A DNA stretch of 64,000 nucleotides from J084 sp964471405 (GCA_964471405.1 CAYYGH010000002.1:1-64000); one strand, 5' to 3'. Counted from the first letter of the stretch, positions 1 to 9,272 are shown. A program made the numbers and translations. Notes: generated by a model not told the origin, from the sequence alone.

Positions 1-1205
1 AGAGGCAGGATCGCGACCATTTCCCCGGCGGTGGCGGGGGGAGCGTGGGGCTCGCGGCGGATGAGAACATCGGCACGGGCCAATGAGCGCAGATGCGCGC
101 TGTCCTGAACGGGCAGCGGCTTGACCGTGGCCATGCCGCCCGCCCAGCCGGTGATGGCCCGCAGATAGCTGCGGCGGCTGCCATTGGCCGGCAGGTCCTC
201 TTCCAGCCGCGCCATCAATGGCCTGGGCATGCAGTCCGCTGCCGGCACCCCCTGCAGCCGCAGGAGCGCCGGCACCACGAACAGACGTGCCGTCACCAGC
301 GCCGAGACCGGATTGCCCGGCAGACCGATCAGCGGGACTTCCCCGACATGGCCGAACAGCAGCGGCTTGCCCGGCTTGATCGCAATCCGCCAGAAATGCG
401 TCTTGAAACCGTATCCCGGAAGCAGGCGGCGGACGAGATCGCGGTCCCCCACCGACACGCCCCCGATGGTGACGAGCAGGTCGGCCCCTTCGGCCGCTGC
501 GGCCAGCTGACGGATGGCCTCTTCGTCATCCGGCAGGATCGCGCGGGCGCGGATGTCGGCACCGACAGCTGCCAACATGCCGGCCAGGGCGGGGCTATTG
601 CAGTCCACGATGGCATGCTTCCCGGCTGCCTGACCGGGCGGCCGCAATTCATCGCCGGTGGCAAAGATCTTCACCCGCGGGCGGCGGCTGACGGGCAGGA
701 TCGCATGATCCGCCGCGGCGGCGAGGGCCAGATGGCGCGGTGCAAGACGCAGCCCTGCCGCAAGCACGGGGTCACCTTCCACAAAGTCGCTCCCCGCACG
801 CCGGATATGGCGGCCGCGCGCCACCTTCTGCTCGACGAGAATGCTCTTCCCCTCGCAGCGCGCATGTTCCTGGATGAGGATGGCATCGGCTCCCGGCGGG
901 ACCGCAGCGCCGGTGAAAATTCGCACGGCCTCGCCTGTTCCCACCCGGCCGGAAAAGGGATGGCCGGCTGCCGAGACACCAATGACGCGCAAACGGGCAC
1001 CAGGACAGGCATCATCCGCCCGCACGGCATAGCCGTCCATGGCTGAAAGATCGCAGGGCGGCTGGGTGCGTCGGGCCACGATATTGTCGGCCAGCACCCG
1101 CCCCAGCGCCTCTTCAAGGGGGACGGACTCGCCCTCCCCGACAGGATCAAGAGCCGCCAGCAGCCGGGCCCGCGCTTCATCCTCATCCATCAGAGCGGAT
1201 GCCAT
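1..1205 (-). CDS. moeA: Molybdopterin molybdenumtransferase MoeA (3' end cut by the window edge)
   Basis: MoeA inserts molybdate into adenylylated molybdopterin in the last step of molybdenum cofactor synthesis in the cytoplasm. About 401 residues are visible. They include the early MDGYAVRADD motif, a GDEL motif in mid-protein, GGVSVGDRD, KPGKPLLFG and GLPGNPVSALV, in the order expected for MoeA. The reading frame is open to base 1, and the last visible residues (VAILPL) look like the usual MoeA C-terminus, so only a few codons should be missing. The start chosen is ATG at 1205, 15 bp after the moaC stop; a second in-frame ATG lies five codons later. It is the distal gene of trpG-trpD-trpC-moaC-moeA, an order common in alphaproteobacteria, where lexA often follows. 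Identity is seen from motifs; the operon is inferred from spacing. Confidence 0.93.
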   Translation of the reverse strand, partial: MASALMDEDEARARLLAALDPVGEGESVPLEEALGRVLADNIVARRTQPPCDLSAMDGYAVRADDACPGARLRVIGVSAAGHPFSGRVGTGEAVRIFTGAAVPPGADAILIQEHARCEGKSILVEQKVARGRHIRRAGSDFVEGDPVLAAGLRLAPRHLALAAAADHAILPVSRRPRVKIFATGDELRPPGQAAGKHAIVDCNSPALAGMLAAVGADIRARAILPDDEEAIRQLAAAAEGADLLVTIGGVSVGDRDLVRRLLPGYGFKTHFWRIAIKPGKPLLFGHVGEVPLIGLPGNPVSALVTARLFVVPALLRLQGVPAADCMPRPLMARLEEDLPANGSRRSYLRAITGWAGGMATVKPLPVQDSAHLRSLARADVLIRREPHAPPATAGEMVAILP

Positions 1206-1220
1206 CGTCGCTGCCCCCTT

Positions 1221-1742
1221 CTACTTTCCGGCCGGCCCATCCTTCTCTCCGTCCCCGGCACGCCAATGGCCGCTTGCCCCGCCGCGTTTCTCGACCAGGC
1301 GGAGATCCGCGATCCGCATCCCGCGTTCATGGGCCTTGCCCATGTCGTAAAGGGCGAGTGCCGCCACGGCGACCGCCGTGAGCGCCTCCATCTCCACGCC
1401 GGTCGCAGCCCGGGTCCGCACGCGCGCCGTGATCCGGATCCCCTCTTCCACGAATGTAAAATCGACACTGACCGCCTCGATCGCAATCGGATGCGCAAGC
1501 GGAATGAGGCTGCTCGTGCGCTTGGCCGCCATGATCCCCGCCACACGGGCGACTGCCAGGGCATCCCCCTTTGCCAGGGCCTGATCGGCGAAAAGCTGGC
1601 GCGTATCGGGACGCATGCGCAGCAGGGCCTCGGCCCGCGCCTCGCGCACGCTCTCGGGCTTGGCGGTCACGTCCACCATTCGCGCGGCTCCCCGCTCGTC
1701 GAGATGGGTCCACCCAGCAGCCTTGTGTTCGCCTGCGCTCAT
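1221..1742 (-). CDS. moaC: Cyclic pyranopterin monophosphate synthase MoaC
   Basis: MoaC converts (8S)-3',8-cyclo-7,8-dihydroguanosine 5'-triphosphate into cyclic pyranopterin monophosphate in molybdenum cofactor synthesis. The 173-residue protein has the family signatures: an N-terminal THLDERGAARMVDV stretch, the KGD motif, IPLAHP and the GVEMEALTAV segment. The length matches the family norm of about 160 residues. The reading frame stays open further upstream, but the ATG at 1742 overlaps the trpC stop in an ATGA junction and gives the canonical N-terminus, so I chose it. Translational coupling to trpC is inferred. It is followed 15 bp later by moeA, so the two cofactor genes probably share the tryptophan transcript. 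Confidence 0.96.
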   Translation of the reverse strand: MSAGEHKAAGWTHLDERGAARMVDVTAKPESVREARAEALLRMRPDTRQLFADQALAKGDALAVARVAGIMAAKRTSSLIPLAHPIAIEAVSVDFTFVEEGIRITARVRTRAATGVEMEALTAVAVAALALYDMGKAHERGMRIADLRLVEKRGGASGHWRAGDGEKDGPAGK

Positions 1743-2542
1743 GATCCCTCTCCAAGCAGCTCCGCCAGAGCCGCTCCGGGATCCGCCGCCCGCATCAGGG
1801 ATTCGCCGATGAGAAAACAGCCGATACCGGCCTGCTGACACCGCCGGAGATCGGCATGGGACTTCAGCCCCGATTCCGCTACGGCCAGCACGCCCGCCGG
1901 CAGGCGGGGCGCCAGGGTGAGGCTGGTCTCCAGATCAACCACCATGCGCTTGAGGTCACGATTGTTGATGCCGATGAGATCTATGGGCACCCGCAGCCCC
2001 ATCGCCCGATCAAGCTCTCCCGCATCATGAACCTCGACCAGGACATCCATTCCCCATTGCCGTGCCGCGGCAATCAGTTCCTCGGCAAGGCTGTCGGTGA
2101 CGGCGGCCATGATCACGAGCACTGCGTCCGCGCCCATCGCCCGCGCCTCCACCACCTGCCAGGGATCCACCAGGAAATCCTTGCGCAGGACCGGCAGATC
2201 GCAGGCCGCACGGGCCGCCGCCAGATCCGCGGGGCCGCCTCCGAAATAGGATTGATCCGTGAGCACCGACAGACATGCCGCTCCTGCAGCCGCATAGGCC
2301 CGGGCGATCGCGGCCGGATCGGCCTGCTCCCGGATGGCTCCGGCGGAGGGGCTGCGGCGCTTGAATTCGGCGATCACGGCCAGATCCCCTCTTGCCCGCC
2401 GCTCCGCAAGTGCGGCGCGAAAGCCCCGGACCGCCTCCGCCTCCTGCGCCCGCTTTTCGAGGTCGGACAGGCTCAGCTGCGTCCTGGCCGCCGCCACTTC
2501 GGCACGTTTGCGGGCACAGATCTCGGCCAGCACATCGCTCAT
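1739..2542 (-). CDS. trpC: Indole-3-glycerol phosphate synthase TrpC
   Basis: TrpC closes the indole ring, converting carboxyphenylamino-deoxyribulose phosphate to indole-3-glycerol phosphate in tryptophan synthesis. The 267-residue protein is a single-function TIM barrel with no TrpF domain. Recognisable motifs are IAEFKRRSPS (substrate-binding Glu/Lys), VLRKDFLVD (catalytic Lys), the IGINNRDLK strand, VAESG and FLIGESLMR near the C-terminus. Its start overlaps the trpD stop and its stop overlaps the moaC start, both as ATGA, so the block looks tightly coupled. Length and motif order are normal for the family. Confidence 0.97.
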   Translation of the reverse strand: MSDVLAEICARKRAEVAAARTQLSLSDLEKRAQEAEAVRGFRAALAERRARGDLAVIAEFKRRSPSAGAIREQADPAAIARAYAAAGAACLSVLTDQSYFGGGPADLAAARAACDLPVLRKDFLVDPWQVVEARAMGADAVLVIMAAVTDSLAEELIAAARQWGMDVLVEVHDAGELDRAMGLRVPIDLIGINNRDLKRMVVDLETSLTLAPRLPAGVLAVAESGLKSHADLRRCQQAGIGCFLIGESLMRAADPGAALAELLGEGS

Positions 2543-3573
2543 GAGGAGGTCTCCCCGTCTCCCGAACCCACCGCCCGCCAGCGCGCAAGCAGATCGGCGG
2601 CCCGGCCCGTATCGATCACCTCGGCCGCCAGGGCGGCGCCGGCACGCAGATCCGGCACCCGGTCCGCCACGACGAGGGCGGCCGCCGTATTGAGCAGCAC
2701 GATATCGCGATAGGCCCCTTCCTCCCCCTCCAGCAGGGCAAGCAGAGCCTCCGCATTTTCCCTGGCATCACCACCCCGCAGGGCAGCAGCGGGGTGACGT
2801 GTCAGTCCCGCCTCCTCGGGCGTGACCGTCATCTCCCGGATTTCACCGTCCTGCTCCAGAACCACCACCGCAGAGGGGCCGGTCACGGTCAGCTCGTCCA
2901 TCCCGTCGCTGCCATGGACCAGCCAGGCCCGTTCGCTGCCCAGGGCTTTCAATGTCTCGGCCATCGGGCGCAGCCAGCGGGGATCGAAGACACCGATCAG
3001 CTGCCGACGTGCCCCCGCCGGATTGGCCATCGGCCCCAGAATGTTGAAGATCGTGCGGATGCCGAGCGCCTTTCTCACCGGCGCCACATGCCGCATGGCC
3101 CGATGGTGCCGGGGAGCAAGCAGAAAGCAGATGCCGAGTTCATGAAGCGTCCGCTCGGCCTCCGCCTCGCTCTGTTCAAGCGGCACGCCCAACGCTTCCA
3201 GGACGTCCGCCGAACCGCAGGCCGAAGAGACCGCGCGATTGCCGTGCTTGGCCACCGGCACGCCGGCGGCTGCAAGAACAATGGCGACCGCCGTAGAGAT
3301 ATTGCGGGTGTGCAGGCCATCACCTCCCGTCCCACAGGTATCCATCACGCCAGGCGGGGCGGAAATGCGGCTGCCATGCGCACGCAAGGCTTCGACTCCG
3401 CCGATGATCTCATCCACCGTCTCGCCACGCAGCCGCAAGGCCATCACGAAGGCGGCCATCTCGATCTCGCCCACGGCGCCGCGCATCATCAGGTCGAAGG
3501 CCTGGCGTGCTTGCGCCCGTGTGAGCGGGTGGCCGTCAGCGAGCTTGGCGATAAGGGCGCGAAAGGCCGTCAT
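2539..3573 (-). CDS. trpD: Anthranilate phosphoribosyltransferase TrpD
   Basis: TrpD transfers phosphoribose from PRPP to anthranilate, the second step of tryptophan synthesis. The 344-residue protein has the PRPP-binding glycine motif (DTCGTGGDG), the KHGNRAVSS loop, the GPMANPAG segment and a DGMDE motif that coordinates magnesium in this family. The N-terminal helical domain begins after a short leader. It overlaps trpG upstream and trpC downstream by 4 bp each. It is a separate protein, not fused to the glutaminase as in E. coli. Motifs, length and context agree, so little doubt remains. Confidence 0.97.
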   Translation of the reverse strand: MTAFRALIAKLADGHPLTRAQARQAFDLMMRGAVGEIEMAAFVMALRLRGETVDEIIGGVEALRAHGSRISAPPGVMDTCGTGGDGLHTRNISTAVAIVLAAAGVPVAKHGNRAVSSACGSADVLEALGVPLEQSEAEAERTLHELGICFLLAPRHHRAMRHVAPVRKALGIRTIFNILGPMANPAGARRQLIGVFDPRWLRPMAETLKALGSERAWLVHGSDGMDELTVTGPSAVVVLEQDGEIREMTVTPEEAGLTRHPAAALRGGDARENAEALLALLEGEEGAYRDIVLLNTAAALVVADRVPDLRAGAALAAEVIDTGRAADLLARWRAVGSGDGETSS

Positions 3574-4193
3574 GACGCCGCTCCGAGAAGAGGACGGTCC
3601 GCCGGCAGGCGCGGCTCCAGCCCCGCCAGCCGGAGAAAATTGGCAAGCAGCTGATGGCCCTGCTCGGAGGCGATCGATTCGGGATGGAACTGCACGCCGT
3701 GAAGCGGCAGATGGCGATGGGCGATGCCCATGATTTCGCCGTCATCCTCACTTTCGGCGGTGACCACGAGTTCCGCCGGCAGACCGTCCCGGGCGATCAC
3801 CAGGCTGTGGTAGCGGGTCGCCACGAAGGGTGAGGGCAGTCCGGCAAACACGCTCCCACCATCATGCCGCACCGGACTCGTCTTGCCATGCATCACCCGC
3901 CCGGCCCGGACGATCCGGGCGCCAAACACATGCCCGATCGCCTGGTGACCCAGACACACGCCCAACAGGGGACGGCGCCGTTCGGCTGCAGCCCGCACGA
4001 GCGCCGGCGTGATCCCTGCATTTTCCGGCCGTCCGGGTCCCGGTGAAATCACGATCGCCCGAATGCGCGCATCCAGAGCCTCCTCGACGGTGATGGCATC
4101 ATTCCGCCGCACCAGGACATCAACCCCCAGCTCTTCCAGATAGTGGAAGAGGTTCCATGTGAAACTGTCATAGTTGTCGAGAAGCAGCAGCAT
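3570..4193 (-). CDS. trpG: Anthranilate / aminodeoxychorismate synthase glutamine amidotransferase subunit
   Basis: This class I glutamine amidotransferase supplies ammonia to anthranilate synthase component I (TrpE) and possibly to PabB. The 207-residue protein has the N-terminal DNYDSFTWNL motif, the oxyanion strand SPGPGRPENAG, the nucleophile Cys80 in LLGVCLGHQ and the catalytic His170/Glu172 pair in FHPES. It is the first gene of the minus-strand trp block and overlaps trpD by 4 bp. No trpE lies next to it; the upstream neighbour is divergent. As in many alphaproteobacteria, one subunit may serve both tryptophan and folate pathways, but that is inference. Confidence 0.94.
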   Translation of the reverse strand: MLLLLDNYDSFTWNLFHYLEELGVDVLVRRNDAITVEEALDARIRAIVISPGPGRPENAGITPALVRAAAERRRPLLGVCLGHQAIGHVFGARIVRAGRVMHGKTSPVRHDGGSVFAGLPSPFVATRYHSLVIARDGLPAELVVTAESEDDGEIMGIAHRHLPLHGVQFHPESIASEQGHQLLANFLRLAGLEPRLPADRPLLGAAS

Positions 4194-4431
4194 GCCGCTC
4201 TCACCCGTTGTTCCTGCGCCTCACATCGCCACGGGCCTCTCAAGCCCGTCGCACCCGAGCAGGCTTCGGCCCGATTTTTGCCGCCATCTTCTAACAGGCT
4301 CCACCAGGCTTGACCAGCGCGACACGCGTCCCGAAAACGGAATGCGGATCCGCCCTGCGCATGGCTCTCCGACTCATCTTGCGGGAGCGGACAGGCGGTC
4401 GCATTGCCCGGATGATTGGAGGCCTCCCATC

Positions 4432-5439
4432 GTGTCCCGGCGCCATTTGCACCCTTTGCGACGCAAGAGCCGCGGCAAAGCGTCCGGGCGACGGGTGCGC
4501 CGCAAAGGGGCAGGACGGCCGCGCCATCCCTTCCCATTGCGAGGCGCCCTGCTCATCGGGGCAGTGGGGGCAGCCATCGCAGTGATCATTCTTGCCGGTC
4601 TTCCGGCCCTCAAGAACGGGAGCGCCTTCCGGTCCGCCACACAGCGCCATGAGAATTTCCGGGCCCGCTCACAGCTGCCCATCCTGCCACCATCCACCAC
4701 GGACTCCCGCCATGCGCCGCGCAGCCGCAACATGAGGGGAATGGTGGCGCTTGTCATCGACGATCTGGGGATGGACCGGCATCGCACGGCGGAAGCGATC
4801 GCCCTGCCATCGGTCGTGACGCTGGCCTTCCTGCCCTATGCGCCGGCAGTCGCCGAGCAGGTCGCCAACGCCCGGGCGCGCGGCCACGAAATCCTCCTGC
4901 ATCTGCCGATGGAACCGGTCGGTCACGCCGATCCCGGTCCGATGGCCCTGACGGCCGCTCTTGATCGCCGGGACTTTCTGGCCCGCCTGTCCTGGAATCT
5001 CACACGATTTGACGGCTATGTGGGGGTCAACAACCACATGGGCAGCCGGCTGACGGCCGATCGCCGCGCGATGCGCTGGCTGATGCGCGATCTCAAGGCC
5101 CGCGGCCTGCTTTTTCTTGATTCCCGCACCACGGCCAGAACCGTGGCCGCCGAAGTGGCCGCCGAGGAAGGAGTTCCTTATGCGGTGCGGCGGGTCTTTC
5201 TCGATCATGAACGGGGCAACGGTGCCCTCAAGAGCGCCTATGCCCGCATACGCCGGCTGGCGCAAAGGGAGCCGGTCGTGGCCATCGGCCACCCGCACCG
5301 GCGCACGTTGGCCCATATTCGTCGCTGGCTCCGGCATGCTGCACGGGATGGACTTGTCTATGTCCCGATCTCGATGGTGGTGCACGGCCCCGATGCCCGG
5401 TTGGCCCGTGCCACCGATGATCCCGCCGGTGGCGGGTAA
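4432..5439 (+). CDS. Membrane-anchored divergent polysaccharide deacetylase family protein (YibQ type)
   Basis: This protein belongs to the divergent polysaccharide deacetylase family (Pfam Polysacc_deac_2), whose members act in the periplasm on unknown sugar or peptidoglycan substrates. The frame is open further upstream, into trpG, but the likely start is GTG at 4432, 9 bp after a GGAGG ribosome site at 4418-4422, giving 335 residues. A basic leader is followed by one membrane segment at about residues 39-60, a linker, and the catalytic domain from about 104 to 325. Family features are LVIDDLGMD at the start of the barrel, EILLHLPMEP, VGVNNHMGS and LFLDSRT. The topology suggests a periplasmic enzyme tethered to the inner membrane. 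It is divergent from trpG and stands alone. The substrate cannot be read from the sequence. Confidence 0.85.
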   Translation: MSRRHLHPLRRKSRGKASGRRVRRKGAGRPRHPFPLRGALLIGAVGAAIAVIILAGLPALKNGSAFRSATQRHENFRARSQLPILPPSTTDSRHAPRSRNMRGMVALVIDDLGMDRHRTAEAIALPSVVTLAFLPYAPAVAEQVANARARGHEILLHLPMEPVGHADPGPMALTAALDRRDFLARLSWNLTRFDGYVGVNNHMGSRLTADRRAMRWLMRDLKARGLLFLDSRTTARTVAAEVAAEEGVPYAVRRVFLDHERGNGALKSAYARIRRLAQREPVVAIGHPHRRTLAHIRRWLRHAARDGLVYVPISMVVHGPDARLARATDDPAGGG

Positions 5440-5482
5440 CGGACGATACCCTCCACAAGCAGAAGGTGGAATCACCCGTTGC

Positions 5483-6178
5483 TCAGGCGGCTTCCAGAGC
5501 CCCCAGCAGGCTTTCGAAGATCTTGCGCCCGTCAAGGCCGCCATGCGCCTCCTCGACCACGCGTTCGGGGTGCGGCATCATCCCCAGCACATTGCGTGCC
5601 TCGTTCAGCACACCGGCAACATGACCGACCGATCCATTCGGATTGGCGCCCTCATCCACACGGCCATCCGGATGGGCGTAACGGAAGGCGATGCGGTCCT
5701 CGTCCTCCAGACGCTTCAGGCCATCGGCATCGATGAAGTAGTTGCCATCATGATGGGCGATGGGAATGCGCAGCACATCTCCCTTGCGCAGGCGGGCGGT
5801 GAAGGGAGAATCGGTGGTCTCCACCCGCAGATGGACATCGCGCGAGATGAACAGCAGATCCCGATTGCGCAGCAGGGCGCCGGGCAGCAGGCCCACCTCG
5901 GTCAGGATCTGGAAGCCGTTGCAGACACCGAGCACCCGCACGCCGGATCTGGCCGCCTCCACCACCGCCGACATGATCGGGGAGCGGGCGGCAATCGCAC
6001 CGCAGCGCAGATAGTCGCCATAGGAAAATCCCCCGGGCAAGGCGACAAGATCGACATCAGGCAGACTCGTCTCCCGATGCCAGACGGGAATCGCCGGCCG
6101 GCCCGTGACGATGCGCAGTGCCTCCATCATGTCGCGGTCGCAGTTGGAGCCCGGGAAGATGATGACGGCGGCCCGCAT
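5483..6178 (-). CDS. purQ: Phosphoribosylformylglycinamidine synthase subunit PurQ (glutaminase)
   Basis: PurQ hydrolyses glutamine and passes ammonia to the small-type PurL in the fourth step of purine synthesis. The 231-residue protein starts RAAVIIFPGSNCDRD, has nucleophile Cys86 in VLGVCNGFQ and the catalytic His203/Glu205 pair in MMPHPERV. It sits 7 bp after purS, the subunit that joins PurL and PurQ. Separate PurS, PurQ and PurL is the Bacillus-like arrangement found in alphaproteobacteria, unlike the fused enterobacterial PurL. purL is not in this window. Confidence 0.97.
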   Translation of the reverse strand: MRAAVIIFPGSNCDRDMMEALRIVTGRPAIPVWHRETSLPDVDLVALPGGFSYGDYLRCGAIAARSPIMSAVVEAARSGVRVLGVCNGFQILTEVGLLPGALLRNRDLLFISRDVHLRVETTDSPFTARLRKGDVLRIPIAHHDGNYFIDADGLKRLEDEDRIAFRYAHPDGRVDEGANPNGSVGHVAGVLNEARNVLGMMPHPERVVEEAHGGLDGRKIFESLLGALEAA

Positions 6179-6185
6179 GGCTTCC

Positions 6186-6443
6186 TCAGCCCTCCTCGCC
6201 CTCGATCGCGATCGTCCAGTTTTCGATCACGGGATTGGCCAGCAGCTTGCGGGCCATCTCCTCTACGGCTTCACGGGCCTTTTCCGGGTCTTCTTCGGCA
6301 AGAGTAAGCGTGATCACCTTGCCCACGCGTGCCTCCTCCACGCCCGAAAATCCCAGCACCGCCAGCGCATGGCGGATCGCCTTGCCCTCAGGATCCAGAA
6401 CCCCGCTCTTGAGCGAGATCGTCACATGGGCCTTGGTTGCCAT
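6186..6443 (-). CDS. purS: Phosphoribosylformylglycinamidine synthase subunit PurS
   Basis: PurS is the small structural subunit that holds PurQ and PurL together and helps ammonia transfer between them. The 85-residue protein matches the family length and has the characteristic N-terminal strand (KAHVTISLKSGVLDPEGKAI), the GFSGVEEARVGK segment and a final NPVIENWTI strand. It lies between purC (63 bp upstream) and purQ (7 bp downstream), which makes purC-purS-purQ a probable operon. The small size and conserved pattern make the call firm. Confidence 0.96.
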   Translation of the reverse strand: MATKAHVTISLKSGVLDPEGKAIRHALAVLGFSGVEEARVGKVITLTLAEEDPEKAREAVEEMARKLLANPVIENWTIAIEGEEG

Positions 6444-6506
6444 TACCTCTCTCTTCTCTTTCGTCTTGGCCCCTGGGGGCTTTCTTCCTCTGAGTTCCGA
6501 AAAAGC

Positions 6507-7271
6507 TCAGGAACGCTCGCCAAGGGATCCGATCTCGCGAACATCGGCCGATGGCAGCACCCCAAGCCGGCGCGCAACCTCCTGATAGGCCTCGATCACA
6601 TTGCCGAGATCCCGCCGGAAGCGGTCCTTGTCCAGCCGCTCACTGGTGCGCATGTCCCACAACCGGCAGGTGTCGGGACTGATCTCATCGGCGATCAGCA
6701 GATGGGTATGATCGTCGTGATACTGACGACCGAATTCGAGCTTGAAGTCCACAAGGCGAATCCCGATGCCGGCGAACAGCCCGCTCAGGAAATCGTTCAC
6801 CCGCAGCGCCAGATGGCGCATGTCATCCAGCTCCTGCTCGTAGGACCATCCGAAAGCCAGCACATGCTCCTCGCTGACCAGGGGATCACCGAGCGCATCA
6901 TCCTTGTAATAGAATTCGACGAGGGGACGCGGCAGCGGAGCGCCTTCCTCAAGCCCCAGGCGCTTGGCGATGGATCCCGCCGCGATATTGCGCACGACGA
7001 CTTCAAGGGGGATGATCTCAAGTGAATAGACGAGCTGCTCGCGCATGTTGATGCGCTTGATGAAGTGATTGGGGATCTGGAGGGCGGAAAGCTGGGTGAA
7101 GATATATTCGCTGATGCGATTGTTCAGCACCCCCTTGCCCTGAAGGACGGCATGCTTTTGCGCATTGAAGGCAGTGGCATCGTCCTTGAAATGCTGGATG
7201 AGCGTGCCGGGCTCCGGGCCTTCGTAGAGAATCTTGGCCTTGCCCTCGTAGATCTTGTGTCGCTTGTTCAT
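6507..7271 (-). CDS. purC: SAICAR synthase PurC
   Basis: PurC joins aspartate to CAIR with ATP, giving SAICAR in purine synthesis. The frame runs open upstream, but the true N-terminus MNKRHKIYEGKAKILYEG starts at ATG 7271, giving 254 residues, the normal bacterial length. Motifs are the N-terminal YEGKAKI ATP-binding strand, FKDDATAFN, the NIAAGSIAKRLG segment and the substrate-binding VDFKLEFGR and DEISPDTCRLWD. It precedes purS and purQ on the same strand. The 157 bp upstream, towards the TRAP permease stop, contains no recognisable gene. Confidence 0.97.
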   Translation of the reverse strand: MNKRHKIYEGKAKILYEGPEPGTLIQHFKDDATAFNAQKHAVLQGKGVLNNRISEYIFTQLSALQIPNHFIKRINMREQLVYSLEIIPLEVVVRNIAAGSIAKRLGLEEGAPLPRPLVEFYYKDDALGDPLVSEEHVLAFGWSYEQELDDMRHLALRVNDFLSGLFAGIGIRLVDFKLEFGRQYHDDHTHLLIADEISPDTCRLWDMRTSERLDKDRFRRDLGNVIEAYQEVARRLGVLPSADVREIGSLGERS

Positions 7272-7428
7272 CTGCCCTTCCGGACGTGCTGGAATGGGGA
7301 TGACCGGCGGCCGCATGCTCGTGGTCATGTTTACCCGCGGATCGTCTGAATCGTGCTTCCCGTAAAGGCCGGCCTTCCCTGCGTGAAAGCCGCCCCTTCC
7401 TGAAGAAGCATCTTTGGCGCCCATCCCT

Positions 7429-8709
7429 TCACAGGGGCCAGAGCGCAAGTTCGGGCACCACATAGAGCAAAAGCGCGAGAGCGAACAAGAGGGAAAAGAA
7501 GGGCCATGCCGCCCGGGCCGCCTCGGCGATCGAGACGCCGGCAATATCGCGCACGATGAAAAGATTGAAGCCGACCGGCGGCGTGATCTGCGCCATCTCC
7601 ACGGTGATCACCAGCACGATCCCGTACCAGACGGGATGAAAACCCGCCGCAACCGCCAGCGGCAGGGTCAACGGCACGGACAGCAGCACCAGACTCAGCC
7701 CGTCCAGCAGCATGCCGGCAATCGCATGAGCGATGACAAGCAGCATGAAAAGCGCAAACGGTCCAAGCCGGGCAGCACTCACCATTTCCGTCAGCTTCGG
7801 GGCGATGCCGAACAGGGCAACAGCCTTGGCAAAAAACAGGGCGCCGGCCAGAAGCAGCGTGAGCACGGCCGCCGAGCGGGCGGCCGCCAGCACGGCCTGC
7901 CACAGAAGCTTCGGCTCGCTGAGAAAGCGCCGGCCCTGAACCCCGATCACCAGGGCAGCCCCAAGACTGGCCGCCTCGCTCGGCCCGATGATGCCGGCTG
8001 CCATGCCGCCAATTACGGCGCCGATCACGAGGGCCAGTTTTGCAAGCGGCCAGGGTGAAAAAGCCGCCGTCGTGAATGGGGAAGAAGTGCCATCCTGCGA
8101 CTGAGCCCGCGCGAGAGGCGGTCTGGTCGTCACCCCCAGCCAGACCATCGCCAGCACGGCAAACAGCATGCCGGGCAGAATGCCGGCAAGGAAGAGGTCG
8201 ATGATCGACTGGCGCGCGACCACACCATAGAGAATCAGGACCAGAGAAGGCGGGATCAGAAATCCCAGCGTGCCTGCTCCTGCCAGGGATCCGACAACGG
8301 CACGACGCTCGTATCCGGCCTTCAGAAGAGCCGGCACGGTAATGCGTCCGACCGTGGCCGTGGTTGCCGCGGAGGATCCCGTAATAGCCGCAAAAAGAGT
8401 CGCTGCCACGATATTGATCTGCAGCAGTCCCCCCGGCAGCCGTGCCAATGGCCTGGCGAGCGCACGAAACACCTCGTCCGCCAGGCCGCCGCGGGAGACC
8501 AGTTCCCCCATCAGGATGAAGAGCGGAAGAGCGACGAGCTCGGGCGCCGTCAGACTCCGCCACAAGTCCCCGCCAAGCAGCGCCAGGGCATCCACCTCGG
8601 ATCCGGCCGCGATGGCGGCCAGGCTGGCCAGCATCAAGGCAAGCCCCACCGGCATGCCCAGAACCAGAAAAGCGGCAAGCAGGAGCAGAAGAAGGCCGGC
8701 GGCACTCAT
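7429..8709 (-). CDS. TRAP transporter large permease (DctM family)
   Basis: This is the 12-segment integral membrane subunit of a tripartite ATP-independent periplasmic transporter, which moves substrate using a sodium or proton gradient. The 426-residue protein is almost wholly hydrophobic. It carries DctM signatures: LGMPVGLALMLASL near the N-terminus, ITGSSAATTATVGRITVPALLKAGY, GTLGFLIPPSLVLILYG, IGPSEAASLGA and the C-terminal ITPPVGFNLF. Its start overlaps the small-permease stop by 4 bp. Substrates of TRAP systems include dicarboxylates, sialic acid, ectoine and amino acids; nothing in the sequence decides among these. Confidence 0.95.
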   Translation of the reverse strand: MSAAGLLLLLLAAFLVLGMPVGLALMLASLAAIAAGSEVDALALLGGDLWRSLTAPELVALPLFILMGELVSRGGLADEVFRALARPLARLPGGLLQINIVAATLFAAITGSSAATTATVGRITVPALLKAGYERRAVVGSLAGAGTLGFLIPPSLVLILYGVVARQSIIDLFLAGILPGMLFAVLAMVWLGVTTRPPLARAQSQDGTSSPFTTAAFSPWPLAKLALVIGAVIGGMAAGIIGPSEAASLGAALVIGVQGRRFLSEPKLLWQAVLAAARSAAVLTLLLAGALFFAKAVALFGIAPKLTEMVSAARLGPFALFMLLVIAHAIAGMLLDGLSLVLLSVPLTLPLAVAAGFHPVWYGIVLVITVEMAQITPPVGFNLFIVRDIAGVSIAEAARAAWPFFSLLFALALLLYVVPELALWPL

Positions 8710-9272
8710 GTCAGCCCATCTCCCGGTTGCTGGCGGAAGCAGGCGGCATGGGGAACGGCCAGCGCCAGCAGCCTGAGCCCGCAGGCAACCGCCAATCCCG
8801 TCCCGCCCAGCGCGGCCAGCATCTGAGGCCAGAAAAGGGCTGTGGCACTTGGAAAGTAGGAACGCGCCCCATGCGCCAGAGAAAAGAATGCCAGACGCCA
8901 GAGAGCAACCGCTACAGCCACGCCCGCCAGCAGGGACAGCACGGCCGCCGCCCAGCGCACGGCATCGCGCATGATGGGGGGCAACCGGAGCACCAGCAGT
9001 TCAAAGGACAGAGCGCGCCCTGCAAGCAGGACGCTGCCCTGCGGTAGAAGCGCGCTCGCAATCAGCAGATAGCCCTGATATTCGAGGGAAATGGACAAAC
9101 TCGTCCGCCACAGCTGGCGCGCCGCGATCTCGGCAAGCGTAAGCGCAAGCAGCGCCGCCAGCGCGACGGCTCCCAGGATCGTGAGAAAGGCCAGACACCG
9201 CTCACCCGCCCGGATCAGGAAACACGCCGCCGACAGGGCGGGAAAACGGCGGGAAGCCAGGGGCGGACTCAT
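8706..9272 (-). CDS. TRAP transporter small permease (DctQ family)
   Basis: This is the four-helix small membrane subunit of the TRAP transporter, which packs against the DctM subunit. The 188-residue protein has hydrophobic segments at roughly residues 30-50, 68-88, 105-128 and 145-170. The conserved DctQ pattern SISLEYQGYLLIASALLPQGSVLL sits before a basic loop. It overlaps the upstream binding-protein gene and the downstream large-permease gene by 4 bp each. The N-terminus is somewhat long; an internal start near residue 20 is possible. Confidence 0.9.
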   Translation of the reverse strand: MSPPLASRRFPALSAACFLIRAGERCLAFLTILGAVALAALLALTLAEIAARQLWRTSLSISLEYQGYLLIASALLPQGSVLLAGRALSFELLVLRLPPIMRDAVRWAAAVLSLLAGVAVAVALWRLAFFSLAHGARSYFPSATALFWPQMLAALGGTGLAVACGLRLLALAVPHAACFRQQPGDGLT